From assembly GCF_035712445.1 (NCBI RefSeq), contig NZ_DASTAT010000050.1:1-47329 (forward strand): a stretch of DNA of 47,329 nt. The letters are read 5' to 3'. Made by a program: the position numbers and the translations under genes. This stretch comes from Oligoflexus sp. (GTDB taxonomy: Bacteria; Bdellovibrionota_B; Oligoflexia; Oligoflexales; Oligoflexaceae). The notes beneath the pieces are model-generated. The model worked only from the letters and a program-made list of their open reading frames with translations. It made no database searches and was not told the origin of the DNA. Of this stretch, positions 8,929-17,587 are shown in pieces. How positions within the stretch are numbered: the first letter of the stretch is position 1; the number at the start of each line of letters is the position of its first letter.

Positions 8929-10050
8929 ATGGGTTTAGAAAATTCCGCCGAACGCACAAAGGCCATTGACGCAGCGCTGAGCTCGATTGAGAAGCAATTC
9001 GGCAAAGGTGCCATCATGCGTTTGGGTCAGGCGGAGCAGGATGCCAGTCGGATCGAATCTATTTCGACCGGTTCCTTGTCACTGGATGCAGCTCTCGGAG
9101 TGGGTGGTTTGCCCAAGGGACGTGTGATCGAGATCTTTGGACCAGAATCCAGCGGGAAAACAACGCTGACTCTGCATATTGCGGCTGAAGTGCAAAAAGC
9201 CGGCGGTGTGGCAGCTTTTGTGGATGCTGAGCATGCTCTTGATACCTCCTACGCGAAAAAGATCGGCGTGAACCTGGATGAACTTCTGGTTTCACAGCCT
9301 GATACCGGCGAACAGGCTCTGGAAATCGTCGATATGCTGGTGCGCAGTGAAGCGGTGAGCCTTGTGATCATCGACTCTGTGGCGGCTCTGACCCCGAAAG
9401 CGGAAATCGAAGGCGAGATGGGTGACATGCATGTGGGTCTTCAGGCCCGCCTGATGTCCCAGGCTCTTCGGAAACTGACCGGCTCCGTGTCCCGTACGAA
9501 CTGTACGGTCATCTTCATCAACCAGATCCGTATGAAGATCGGTGTGATGTTTGGAAGTCCGGAAACCACCACCGGTGGTAACGCGCTCAAGTTCTATTCT
9601 TCGGTTCGTCTTGATATCCGCCGCTTGGCGTCCATCAAGCAGGGCGAGGATGTGATCGGGAACCGCGTGCGTGTGAAAGTCGTGAAGAACAAGGTTGCCG
9701 CGCCTTTCAAAGAAGCGGAGTTCGATGTGCTCTTCGGTACGGGTATTTCCCATATCGGTGATCTGATCGATCTGGCTTCCAACCATGAAATCATTACCAA
9801 GACCGGCGCCTGGTTCTCTTACAAGGATCAGCGTTTGGGTCAGGGCCGTGAGAAAGCGAAGGAATTCCTGGAAGGCAATCCCGAGCTGAAAGCCCAGATC
9901 GAATACGAAGTGAAGAAGAAGCTCAATTTCCCCAATCTGCAGGAACCGAAAAAAGAGTCGGACGTGGCCAAGGCTGAAGCCAAAGGCGCCCGTAAGGGAA
10001 AAGCCGATGATGCTGAGCCGAAGGCCAAGGCTGCCGGCGCCAAGGATTGA
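8929..10050 (+). CDS. recA: RecA recombinase
   Basis: A 373-residue RecA, the ATP-dependent strand-exchange protein and LexA co-protease. Walker A is GPESSGKTT at residues 71-79, followed by [31 protein letters not shown] (Walker B region and L1) and [21 protein letters not shown] (L2). The C-terminal tail is rich in Lys, Ala and Glu. The ATG has AGGAG five bases upstream, inside the end of the EI24 gene. I found no obvious SOS box in front of the two-gene unit, so SOS control cannot be shown here. A hairpin at 10073-10099 follows. Confidence 0.98.
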   Translation: MGLENSAERTKAIDAALSSIEKQFGKGAIMRLGQAEQDASRIESISTGSLSLDAALGVGGLPKGRVIEIFGPESSGKTTLTLHIAAEVQKAGGVAAFVDAEHALDTSYAKKIGVNLDELLVSQPDTGEQALEIVDMLVRSEAVSLVIIDSVAALTPKAEIEGEMGDMHVGLQARLMSQALRKLTGSVSRTNCTVIFINQIRMKIGVMFGSPETTTGGNALKFYSSVRLDIRRLASIKQGEDVIGNRVRVKVVKNKVAAPFKEAEFDVLFGTGISHIGDLIDLASNHEIITKTGAWFSYKDQRLGQGREKAKEFLEGNPELKAQIEYEVKKKLNFPNLQEPKKESDVAKAEAKGARKGKADDAEPKAKAAGAKD

Positions 10051-10072
10051 GTTTGAGCTTACTGTGCTTTCG

Positions 10073-10110
10073 AGCGGCTCCTCGTTAAGAGGGGTCGCTC
10101 TTATCGTTTT
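10073..10110 (+). terminator. Intrinsic terminator of recA
   Basis: An 11-bp stem (10073-10083 with 10089-10099, two G-U wobbles) closes a five-base loop and is followed by CTTATCGTTTT. It lies 23 bases after the recA stop, in the gap between convergent genes. Confidence 0.6.
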
Positions 10111-10118
10111 CAGCGGAG

Positions 10119-11135
10119 TCAGTCCGGTTTATTATTGTTGGTATACGCCCGTCCAGGCGACAGCTCGCTGCTCGATTCCAGAATCATTTTGCCAAAGGCG
10201 AAACTTTCCTGCGCCTGCAGATCAGCAAAGCTGCGCGGAACAAAGTGAACGCGCACTTCATAATCGCCGGGCGGCAGCGCCGTACCCCGCGTTACCACGA
10301 CTTTTTTCGCACCGATGGGAATGGCCGCACGGATATTCACACCGGGACCTAAAAGTTCAGCATAATGAATCGGGCGCATCTGACCGCAGACTTCATCGAG
10401 GCTCACGGTCAGAAGACTGTCCTTGCTCATTTTGAAGGGAAAGTGAAAGCTCTGCGCCTTCAAAAAGAGGCGCAGGTTCGGCAAAGTTGGATCCGGCAAC
10501 GTGTTCCCGCCTTCAGCCGGCAGACAGCTTTCCGGTGCCGCGAGTGAGAAGGGATTATTATCGACGACGAAACTCGCGCTTCCACCATAGGCATAGCGTT
10601 TGTCCTGCATCGGAGCCGCGGGCGTTGTACCGGAACCCGGACCGCTATTGTCATCATCAGGCGGCAAGCTCGAGATAGTGGTATTGAAGTGATAGCGCAT
10701 GCCGTTGACAAAGATATCAAGCGAGACGTCCACCAGGATATCCTGGGGGATTTTAATCGCCCACTGCCAGCCGCTCGTCGTATCCAAGGCCAGGGGTGCG
10801 GCATCGAAGGGAACATCATTCTGCGTGAAGACCCAATTCTCCAGAGTTGGAGACGAATTCACAAACACGGGCTGACTATTCTCTTCCAGGCGACACCAGA
10901 CTTCGCCGTTGTCAGGCATGACTTCATAGCGGCAGGCCAGGTAAGCGCCACCAATCGGAACGGGCTCAAGCGCAGCCTGAGCTGCTTCAGCATCCTCGCT
11001 GTCATCATCGGCAGCGGGTTTCACGTCCTTGGCCTGAGCCGATTTGTTTCGGCTGTCAAACTTCGGACCTTCCTTGCAACTGAACCAACATAAGGAAATG
11101 AAGCATAGCCCCAAGAAATTCATGGTGGTGCGCAT
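10119..11135 (-). CDS. Lipoprotein of unknown function
   Basis: A 338-residue lipoprotein with signal MRTTMNFLGLCFISLCWFSC and lipidated Cys20. The N-terminal mature part is acidic and Ala-rich (DDDSEDAEAAQAA), probably a flexible tether. A first beta-rich region (ACRYEVMPDNGEVWCRLE, likely one disulfide) is joined by a Gly/Pro/Asp linker to a second beta-rich region with three further cysteines. The architecture suggests a two-domain surface or periplasmic binding protein. The ATG has AGGGG about eight bases upstream. The gene is convergent with recA. I do not recognise the family. Confidence 0.7.
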   Translation of the reverse strand: MRTTMNFLGLCFISLCWFSCKEGPKFDSRNKSAQAKDVKPAADDDSEDAEAAQAALEPVPIGGAYLACRYEVMPDNGEVWCRLEENSQPVFVNSSPTLENWVFTQNDVPFDAAPLALDTTSGWQWAIKIPQDILVDVSLDIFVNGMRYHFNTTISSLPPDDDNSGPGSGTTPAAPMQDKRYAYGGSASFVVDNNPFSLAAPESCLPAEGGNTLPDPTLPNLRLFLKAQSFHFPFKMSKDSLLTVSLDEVCGQMRPIHYAELLGPGVNIRAAIPIGAKKVVVTRGTALPPGDYEVRVHFVPRSFADLQAQESFAFGKMILESSSELSPGRAYTNNNKPD

Positions 11136-11194
11136 AATTATTTCCCCTGCGGTGGACCTTACCCTTTATCGGTTCGCTTTCGGGAAAACCTGAA

Positions 11195-11217
11195 AATAAT
11201 TAAATAGTGCAATTATT
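11195..11217. promoter_or_regulatory. AT-rich inverted repeat between divergent genes
   Basis: Arms AATAATT (11195-11201) and AATTATT (11211-11217) with a nine-base spacer lie in the 196-base gap between the divergent lipoprotein and 135-residue gene. This could be an operator, or simply AT-rich promoter DNA for one of them. Confidence 0.25.
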
Positions 11218-11331
11218 CCCGACAAAAGCTGCGTATTTTGCATCCTTACCGGGTCCTTTCAGACGCTCTTGATCCAAAAGCCCGGACAGGAGAGACTTTC
11301 GACACGTAAGAATTTGGAAGAAGGACAGGAC

Positions 11332-11739
11332 ATGGCTCAGACTCTTTGCTATCTGCCAGGGGAAAAAATCAAAGACCCGACGCTCTGGACGAGCTTGCGC
11401 GGCTGGCAGAAAACCCAGAATCTCAGCGCCGAGAAAATCCGCTGGACCCCCGATTTCCTCAAGTCTGACGGCATCGACCGGGACGAGCTGGCAGGAGCGC
11501 TGGCGCTTCTTCGCGGCGGGCAGATTCAAAAGGTGGTGTATTTCGAGCCACGTCCTCGTGCTGCCAAGGATCTGGACTGGCTCGCGTTCGCCTGCAGCTG
11601 CATTCAGCTCGGCATCGCGGTCGAGGATGCGGAAGGCCAGCCACTTTTGACGGAAGAGAAGGCCAGTGTGCTGCAGGACCTTTTCATGAAGGCCTCGAAA
11701 AAACCCGCTGCCCCTGCACGGCGCAGTAGTCGAGTTTGA
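11332..11739 (+). CDS. Small cytosolic protein of unknown function
   Basis: A 135-residue protein without signal peptide or membrane segment. The start at 11332 has AAGGA seven bases upstream; the frame is open for 21 codons before it, but that part is not convincing. The core reads like a small alpha/beta domain (KVVYFEPRPRAAKDLDWLAFACSC) that vaguely recalls a resolvase N-terminal fold, but the catalytic Ser context is not visible and I do not claim it. The C-terminus is basic (KKPAAPARRSSR), suggesting nucleic-acid contact. Confidence 0.6.
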   Translation: MAQTLCYLPGEKIKDPTLWTSLRGWQKTQNLSAEKIRWTPDFLKSDGIDRDELAGALALLRGGQIQKVVYFEPRPRAAKDLDWLAFACSCIQLGIAVEDAEGQPLLTEEKASVLQDLFMKASKKPAAPARRSSRV

Positions 11740-11912
11740 TGAATCCTTCAGACCGTATGCTGCGGCATTCGGTCACCTCAGCATGAAACCACCTGTCGCG
11801 TAAATCCCTCATTACGAGTATTGAGCAAAACCAACCTGGCGGCTTGTAACCATTGGTACGCGTAAAACAATTCAGTCAAATTTCGTAAGTCAAAAACTTT
11901 AGTTTTCCGAAA

Positions 11913-11940
11913 TTGTCTTGGCCAGCCGACCAATTATTCT
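11913..11940 (+). promoter_or_regulatory. Possible sigma-70-type promoter for the metalloprotease gene
   Basis: TTGTCT (11913-11918) and TATTCT (11935-11940) are spaced by 16 bases, each matching four of six consensus positions, about 40 bases before the start codon. The rest of the 240-base gap is AT-rich with no other clear signal. Confidence 0.3.
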
Positions 11941-11982
11941 TGTAAACATCAATAACCCTAAAAAACAAAAGGGAAAAAGAAG

Positions 11983-12885
11983 ATGCTTGCACGAATCACT
12001 TCAACGGCTTTCGCTGGACTTGTCCTCACGGCTTCCGTCGCAAAGGCTGACTTTTTGCCAGAGAACGATCTCTGGAAAGAAGACGGTCTTCTTCGCGCCT
12101 CTGGAATTACCCAGGACGAATTCAACAGGGTCATCGACGAAGCAGAAGCCACCTATGCACAGGTGTTCCAAGGCTTCGGCGCCAAATTGAAAGTCAACCG
12201 TCTGTGGAGTGACTCCACAGTGAACGCCAGTGCGGTTCAAACCGGCACCACCTGGCAGGTGAACATGTACGGCGGCCTCGCTCGTCGCCCTGAAGTGACT
12301 CGTGATGGTTTTGCTCTGGTTCTGTGCCATGAAATCGGCCATCACCTGGGCGGATATCCTTTCAGCTCGTCGTGGGCTGCCAATGAAGGCCAGTCGGATT
12401 ATTTCGCGACTCTCGCCTGCGGTCGTCTCCTCTGGGGCGGTCAGGATGAAGAAAACGCACGCTTCGCCGCCGATCTCGATGCGATTCCCAAGGCGCAGTG
12501 TGACAAAGTCTGGAGCACAAGCTCCGATCGTAACCTCTGCTATCGTATGATGGCGGGTGGAAAGTCGCTGGCTGACCTTCTGTCGGCTTTGGGCGGTACC
12601 AAGGCTTCGTGGTCGACTCCTGACAAGTCGGCTGTCAGTCGCACCAACAACGCTCACCCTGCTGGCCAGTGCCGTCTGGATACCTATGCGGCTGGTGCGC
12701 TTTGCGGCAAGGATTGGGATGCGAAAGTGATTCCTGCGAAGGATCTTGGCAGCAAGCGCAACACCAAGGATGGCGAGATGGATGCTGTGCAGTATACCTG
12801 CAACCAGTCCGAAGGCTTGGCCCTCGGCACCCGTCCTACCTGCTGGTTCAAGCCTTATCTGACTGCTGCCAGTACCTTTGAATAA
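11983..12885 (+). CDS. Exported HEXXH zinc metalloprotease
   Basis: A 300-residue secreted protein with a signal peptide cleaved near KA-DF (about residue 22). Zinc site HEIGH at residues 116-120 sits in LCHEIGHHLGG and is followed by NEGQSDYFAT, where E135 or D139 may supply the third ligand, as in gluzincin-like enzymes. Several later cysteines could form disulfides, fitting a periplasmic or extracellular location. Very similar motif pairs occur, as I recall, in uncharacterised exported proteins of Bdellovibrio-like bacteria. No propeptide or cell-wall-binding domain is visible. It is a single gene with its own promoter-like and terminator-like signals. Peptidase activity is inferred from the motif only. 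Confidence 0.75.
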   Translation: MLARITSTAFAGLVLTASVAKADFLPENDLWKEDGLLRASGITQDEFNRVIDEAEATYAQVFQGFGAKLKVNRLWSDSTVNASAVQTGTTWQVNMYGGLARRPEVTRDGFALVLCHEIGHHLGGYPFSSSWAANEGQSDYFATLACGRLLWGGQDEENARFAADLDAIPKAQCDKVWSTSSDRNLCYRMMAGGKSLADLLSALGGTKASWSTPDKSAVSRTNNAHPAGQCRLDTYAAGALCGKDWDAKVIPAKDLGSKRNTKDGEMDAVQYTCNQSEGLALGTRPTCWFKPYLTAASTFE

Positions 12886-12931
12886 GGGGCTGCTTTAATC
12901 GACCCGTCTTTCATGACGGCTGAATAACTCA

Positions 12932-13594
12932 TCAAGGTCGACCGCTCGCGGTCGGCCTTTCGGCATTTTGCGCAAGGGGCGGGAAGATGCGTGTTCCCCC
13001 GGTTAAACGCTCAAAGCGAACAGGCTTCTTCCCGGTCTCCATACTCCATGAATACGTATACCAGGCCGCCAGCTCCACCGGCATTTCCGCCTTCAATGCT
13101 TCCGCACAGCTAAAAACTTTTTTTCGGCCCTGCTCGCGCAGCTCCAAAGTCAGTTCAATCAGATGCAGGCTCGCATGGGTATCCTTGCTGCCGAGATAAA
13201 GGCAGGCGCGCATGGTGCCTTCGGTCTGGCGTTCTGCATTCTGACAGCGAAGCAGCGCATCCTGCTCACGCTGGGGAAAGTGCCGCCGCAGTTCCGTCCA
13301 GCGGGAATCGGTGGTATTCGCAACCAAATGAGCAAAACGGATCGAAGCCAGGGCCTCATCCGGTTTTTCGCAGTAGGTTCGCCAGTGCGCGGAGCCCTGC
13401 AGAGCCTGATTGATCATGGAACGCTGCGCGTCCAGGTCCGACGAATCGAGCGTCGGACGTTCCACCGGACCTATGACCGGAATGTCTTCATCATTCCTGA
13501 GGGTAAAAAGAATGGACACCACGCTCAGGACGAAAAGCCCGGCCGGCAACCAGATCTGAGACAGGCTTGCAAAACGGTTGGGAGGAACAGCCAT
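12932..13594 (-). CDS. Membrane-anchored protein of unknown function
   Basis: A 220-residue protein with one N-terminal membrane segment (about residues 14-32, LPAGLFVLSVVSILF) and a periplasmic helical domain with four cysteines (YCEKP, LLRCQN, RACLYLG, VFSCAEA). The start has AGGA about seven bases upstream and lies eight bases after the PilZ gene's stop, so the two form an operon. The pairing suggests a role in an envelope process controlled by the PilZ protein, but this is guilt by association. The C-terminal codons double as the terminator of the convergent metalloprotease gene. Confidence 0.65.
   Translation of the reverse strand: MAVPPNRFASLSQIWLPAGLFVLSVVSILFTLRNDEDIPVIGPVERPTLDSSDLDAQRSMINQALQGSAHWRTYCEKPDEALASIRFAHLVANTTDSRWTELRRHFPQREQDALLRCQNAERQTEGTMRACLYLGSKDTHASLHLIELTLELREQGRKKVFSCAEALKAEMPVELAAWYTYSWSMETGKKPVRFERLTGGTRIFPPLAQNAERPTASGRP
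12936..12960 (+). terminator. Terminator hairpin after the metalloprotease gene
   Basis: Nine-base arms (12936-12944 and 12949-12957, one G-U wobble) with loop CTCG are followed by TTT and then a further T-run. It lies inside the last codons of the convergent gene. Confidence 0.55.
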
Positions 13595-13602
13595 GATGAT
13601 TC

Positions 13603-13965
13603 CTAGCCTTCGAAGGGGCGTTTCAGATTCCCGAATTTGTTGAGCAAAACTCGCTGTTCCGTCATGATTCTTTGCAGCGGCACGCCCTCGGTGAGTTCCA
13701 GGACGACAGCATCGGAATCTATGCGCAGGATCCTGCCCGTCACCTGCGTGCGGCCGTGATCCTGAAAAATAATCGTGGCATCCAAGGGATTTTCCGTATC
13801 CAGGACAAAAGCTGAACGCTTGGCGTCGAAGGAGAATTTCACACCCTTCTCGCTCAGATTGATCACAGGAAATTTTCCGTTGCCGATGGCAATCTGCGGC
13901 CTGGCTTCCTTGGGATATTCCAGGCGGAAGTAATTGCGACTCGGTTTTTCCAATTTTTCGGTCAT
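13603..13965 (-). CDS. PilZ-domain protein (probable c-di-GMP receptor)
   Basis: A 120-residue single-domain PilZ protein. The RNYFRLEYP segment supplies the RxxxR-like arginines and NLSEKG supplies the (D/N)xSxxG motif, the two elements that bind cyclic di-GMP in this family. ATG 13965 is chosen because GGA lies six bases upstream and the PilZ arginine motif starts soon after; the frame is open for 44 codons upstream but that part is not domain-like. It is first in a two-gene unit with a membrane-anchored partner. In gliding or piliated bacteria such proteins often control motility or secretion. Confidence 0.75.
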   Translation of the reverse strand: MTEKLEKPSRNYFRLEYPKEARPQIAIGNGKFPVINLSEKGVKFSFDAKRSAFVLDTENPLDATIIFQDHGRTQVTGRILRIDSDAVVLELTEGVPLQRIMTEQRVLLNKFGNLKRPFEG

Positions 13966-14148
13966 TTCACATCCGTATGCCCAGGATCTACTAAAATTGT
14001 GACGTAGTTTGATGGGGCCGTCAATTGCAGGGCCGCCCTGCCGATGCCAGCTCACATACGTTAGACTAAGGAAGAGCCCGTTCGATTCAGCGAACATCCC
14101 GGTGAGCGGGGCGGGTTTTTTCGGTGGAAAGGTCTTTGCAAGCTACGG

Positions 14149-14160
14149 GTAACGCGTTAC
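14149..14160. promoter_or_regulatory. 12-bp palindrome upstream of the GlpD-type gene
   Basis: GTAACGCGTTAC is a perfect palindrome 57 bases before the dehydrogenase start, in the divergent gap with the PilZ gene. It is further flanked by GCAA and TTGC. It is a plausible operator for a dimeric regulator; the regulator is not in the window. Confidence 0.4.
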
Positions 14161-14217
14161 TTTGCATTCGACTTTACCGATTCCATAAAACCAAAAAAGC
14201 GCGGGGACGGGCCTGAT

Positions 14218-15858
14218 ATGAAGGGTGAGAGTCAAAGACAAGCCATACGCCAAAGACTCAAAACAGAGACATTCGATGTGGCCGTCGTGGGCGGCGGCAT
14301 CAACGGTGCGGTGGCCGTGGCAGCCCTGAGCGCGGCTGGTTATAAAGTAGCCTTGGTCGAAAAAAAGGACTTTGCCTCCAGCACCTCCCAGGAATCCTCG
14401 AACCTCGTCTGGGGCGGCATCAAATACCTCGAAAGCTATGAATTTTCCCTGGTCTGGGACCTTTGTCGATCCCGCAACGAACTCATGCGTCGTTACCCGC
14501 ATGAGGTGCAGGAGCTGCGCTTTTTCACCAATCTCGAGCGTGGCTTTCGGAAACCCCGTATCCTGGTCTTTCTGGGGGCGGTCCTCTATTGGTTTATGGG
14601 TCGTTTTAAAACCCGTCCGCCGCGCCTTCTGTCCCGGGCTACGATTGAACGGGATGAGCCCCTGGTTTCAACCAAAACCAGTCAGGGCGGGCTTGAGTAT
14701 TCGGACTGTTTTTTAAAGGACAATGACGCCCGTTTCGTCTTTCACTTCATTCGCCGCGGCCTGCGTTCCGGAGCGGCCGTTCTAAATTATGTGGAAGCCC
14801 GCGAGGGGCAGCGCGGGGATGATGGACTCTGGTCGGTGGCCTGTGTCGATCATGAGGCCAAGGAAAGTTTTGCGGTGAAAGCGCGGGTCCTGATCAATGC
14901 CGGTGGCCCCTTCGCGGATCGCTTCAATAAGGCCTGTGGCGTCACGACCCAGCATCAGCACATCTTTTCCAAAGGCGTGCATCTGATCGTGCCGCGTTTG
15001 AATGAGAGCGAGCGCGTGCTGACGTTTTTCGCCGATGACGGTCGGCTCTTTTTCGTGATTCCCATGGGCTCCTGTTCCTGCATCGGTACCACGGACACGC
15101 GCGTGACCGAGCTGCCGGCCACTGTGAATGATGAGGATCGCCAGTTCATCCTCGATAACATCAATAAGCGCCTCAATCTTCCGAAGCCTTTGACCATGGC
15201 CGATGTGATCGCCGAACGCTGCGGCGTCAGGCCCTTGGTGATCAAAGGCAACGCGGGTGATTTCGATCAGGAGGAATGGATCAACCTGTCGCGCAAGCAT
15301 GTGCTCGAATGCAATCATGAGGACAGGCATATCAGTATCTTTGGGGGCAAGCTCACCGACTGCTTGAATATCGGCCGGGAACTGGTGGATGACGTCCGCG
15401 ACATGGGATTGACTGATGGTGAAGCTGCCATCTGGTACGGTGCCGGTGATCCTGTGATGGAACAGAAATACCGAAAACTTGTGGCGACTCTTCGGTGGAA
15501 TGATAAGGAATGGAAGGGCGAGGGTCGATCCAGTGAAAGGCTCTGGCGCCTTTACGGTGATGACGCTTTGAGCCTTGCCGAACGCATCCAGGCCGATCCC
15601 TCCCTGGCGGAGCCTGTGCTTCCCGAAGCGCCCGTGCTCTTCGCCGAAGTCGCGCATATGGCCGATCATGAGCTTATCGTGGACCTGGAGGATTTCCTGC
15701 GCCGCCGCACACGCCTCAGCCTCGTTGTGAAGCATGAAGTTTTGGAGCAGAGCGCCGGTCTGAAGAAAGCGGCCGCGATACTCTTCGGGCAGGATGCGGA
15801 TAAGCGCTGGCAGGCTTATTTTCAGCGTACTGCAAAACCGCAGAAGACCCGGGCCTGA
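14218..15858 (+). CDS. glpD: FAD-dependent glycerol-3-phosphate dehydrogenase/oxidase
   Basis: A 546-residue membrane-associated flavoprotein expected to oxidise glycerol-3-phosphate to dihydroxyacetone phosphate and pass electrons to quinone. The FAD-binding VGGGINGAVAV is at residues 24-34, followed by TSQESSNLVWGGIKYLE, the IGTTDTR segment, and IFGGKLTDCLN near residue 380. A C-terminal helical cap follows. Classical GlpD has KLTTYR where this has KLTDCLN; I recall the variant from other bacterial members. There is no glycerol kinase or facilitator nearby, so physiological use for lipid or glycerol catabolism is inferred. A palindrome at 14149-14160 may regulate it. Confidence 0.8.
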   Translation: MKGESQRQAIRQRLKTETFDVAVVGGGINGAVAVAALSAAGYKVALVEKKDFASSTSQESSNLVWGGIKYLESYEFSLVWDLCRSRNELMRRYPHEVQELRFFTNLERGFRKPRILVFLGAVLYWFMGRFKTRPPRLLSRATIERDEPLVSTKTSQGGLEYSDCFLKDNDARFVFHFIRRGLRSGAAVLNYVEAREGQRGDDGLWSVACVDHEAKESFAVKARVLINAGGPFADRFNKACGVTTQHQHIFSKGVHLIVPRLNESERVLTFFADDGRLFFVIPMGSCSCIGTTDTRVTELPATVNDEDRQFILDNINKRLNLPKPLTMADVIAERCGVRPLVIKGNAGDFDQEEWINLSRKHVLECNHEDRHISIFGGKLTDCLNIGRELVDDVRDMGLTDGEAAIWYGAGDPVMEQKYRKLVATLRWNDKEWKGEGRSSERLWRLYGDDALSLAERIQADPSLAEPVLPEAPVLFAEVAHMADHELIVDLEDFLRRRTRLSLVVKHEVLEQSAGLKKAAAILFGQDADKRWQAYFQRTAKPQKTRA

Positions 15859-15995
15859 TCGCTCCAAGGTGATATTACCCACGTCCCATTGGAGTCTTTC
15901 CCGCCCGTCATGCGTACGATCACCGAAAAGGATCTGGTCTCGGCGCATGACTTGTGCCAACCTCAGGCGTTGGGAACGATGGCGGCGAGGGACCT

Positions 15996-17582
15996 GTGAC
16001 ACCAAAGACGACTCCGAAGAAAAGCAAGATTATCATAAGGCGCTGGCGGGAAGAGGACTTTGCGGGCCTTGTTCAGTGCCAGAAAGCCGTTTATCAAAGC
16101 GACTTTCCCACCGACTCGGCCAGTGATCGCCGCCTCTTCGAACTTGAATTCAAGAAGTTTCCCGAAGGCCAGGTGCTGGCCGAAGCGGACGGCAAAATCG
16201 TGGGCTATGCCTGCGCGATCATTGTCCAGCTGGATGATGCGCAGCCTTACTACACCTATTCCGAAATCACCGGCGACAGCACCTTCAGTACCCATGATCC
16301 GAGTGGTGACACGCTCTATGGTGCGGATATTGCCGTGCATCCGGATTATCGGGGCAGCGGGATTGCGGGGCTTCTCTACGGCCAGCGCATGCGCATCATG
16401 AAACGCTATAATTTAAGGCGTATGGTGGCCCATGGACGCCTGCCCAACTACCATAAGTACGTGGGCCAGTTCACGCCCGAAGAGTATGTGCATGAGGTGC
16501 AGGCGCGGCGGATTTTGGATCCGGCTTTGATCGCGCACCTGAAGGCCGGCTATTCGGTGAAGGCCATTCTGTTTGATCAGCTGGTCGATCGCTCCAGCAT
16601 GAACTACACGACCTGGCTGGAAAAGCTCAATCCGGATTTTTCCGAAGCGAAGCGTCGCATCGCCTCGACGCCCATCAAAAGGCCGGTTCGCCGCATTCGC
16701 GTCTGCACCGCGCAAAGCGAGATGAAAAATATCACAAGCTGGGAAGAATTCCGGCGCAATGTGATCTTCTTTGTGAAGACCGCCGCGTCCTATCACTGCC
16801 ACTTTCTTTTGTTCCCCGAACTTTTCACGCTGCAGCTGCTCGGTCTTCTGCAGCATAATCGTGATGATATACCATCCAAACTGAAGGAACTGGCCCAAAG
16901 GGTGGACGAGTACAAAGAACTTTTCCGGGAACTGGCCCAGGCGCATGGGCTTTATATCATCGGCGGAACCCACCCCTGCCTGCGCGGCGACAGGGTTTAC
17001 AACACCTCGTATTTTTTCACTCCGACCGGCCGCGTCTATGAGCAGGATAAACTGCACATCTCACGCTCGGAGCGCCTATCCTATGCCTTCAATCCCGGCG
17101 AGGCCATCCGGGTTTTCGATACACCGATGGCCCGCATCGCTATTCTGGTGTCCTACGACATTGAATTCCCTGAATTGAGCCGCCTGCTTGTCAACTACGG
17201 AGCGGAGGTTCTTTTCGTCCCCTTTGCGACCGATGAAAGAAAGGCCTATAACCGCATACGTTTCTGCGCGCATGCCCGTGCGGTGGAAAACTGCGTGTAT
17301 GTGGTCATCGCCGGAAATGTCGGCAACCTTGCGCACGCCGAAACCCTGATGATCAACTACGCGCAGTCCGCGATCATCACCCCGAGCGACTTCGCGTTTC
17401 CGTCTCATTCCATCGAAGCCGAAGCCGATCCCAATACCGAAACCGTGGCCATTGCCGAGCTGGATATCTCGAACCTTTTGCTGCAAAGGGATATCGGTAC
17501 GGTCAGGCCCATGTTCGATCTGAGGGTGGATCTTTTCGAAACACAGGCCAAGGTACCTTTGGATTTGATTCGCTGTGACTGA
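15996..17582 (+). CDS. GNAT acetyltransferase fused to a nitrilase-fold domain with Ser in place of the catalytic Cys
   Basis: A 528-residue two-domain protein. Residues about 10-205 are a GNAT domain (IAVHPDYRGSGIAGLLYGQRM is the acetyl-CoA pyrophosphate loop). Residues about 225-510 are a carbon-nitrogen hydrolase domain. Of the nitrilase triad, Glu275 (LLFPELF) and Lys352 (EQDKLHI) are present, but the nucleophile position in ILVSYDIEFPE is Ser386 instead of Cys. Fusions of this kind are a known annotation class with unclear substrate. I place the start at GTG 15996, with GAGGG four bases upstream; an earlier in-frame GTG (15954) has no ribosome-binding site. It may be an inactive or altered hydrolase. 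Confidence 0.85.
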   Translation: MTPKTTPKKSKIIIRRWREEDFAGLVQCQKAVYQSDFPTDSASDRRLFELEFKKFPEGQVLAEADGKIVGYACAIIVQLDDAQPYYTYSEITGDSTFSTHDPSGDTLYGADIAVHPDYRGSGIAGLLYGQRMRIMKRYNLRRMVAHGRLPNYHKYVGQFTPEEYVHEVQARRILDPALIAHLKAGYSVKAILFDQLVDRSSMNYTTWLEKLNPDFSEAKRRIASTPIKRPVRRIRVCTAQSEMKNITSWEEFRRNVIFFVKTAASYHCHFLLFPELFTLQLLGLLQHNRDDIPSKLKELAQRVDEYKELFRELAQAHGLYIIGGTHPCLRGDRVYNTSYFFTPTGRVYEQDKLHISRSERLSYAFNPGEAIRVFDTPMARIAILVSYDIEFPELSRLLVNYGAEVLFVPFATDERKAYNRIRFCAHARAVENCVYVVIAGNVGNLAHAETLMINYAQSAIITPSDFAFPSHSIEAEADPNTETVAIAELDISNLLLQRDIGTVRPMFDLRVDLFETQAKVPLDLIRCD

Positions 17583-17587
17583 TGGTC

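Noticed and set aside
11332..11739. Serine recombinase identity for the 135-residue protein
   Set aside because: The resemblance is limited to a loose helix-strand pattern, the catalytic Ser region is absent, and no mobile-element features lie nearby.
14070..14125. GTTCGATTC resembling a tRNA T-loop, followed by a GC-rich stretch and a T-run
   Set aside because: The flanking bases do not form a T-stem, and there is no acceptor stem, anticodon arm or D-arm. The T-run may be a weak terminator but the stem is poor.
14782..16005. A 407-codon minus-strand frame across the GlpD-type gene
   Set aside because: Antisense to the FAD enzyme motifs and not protein-like.
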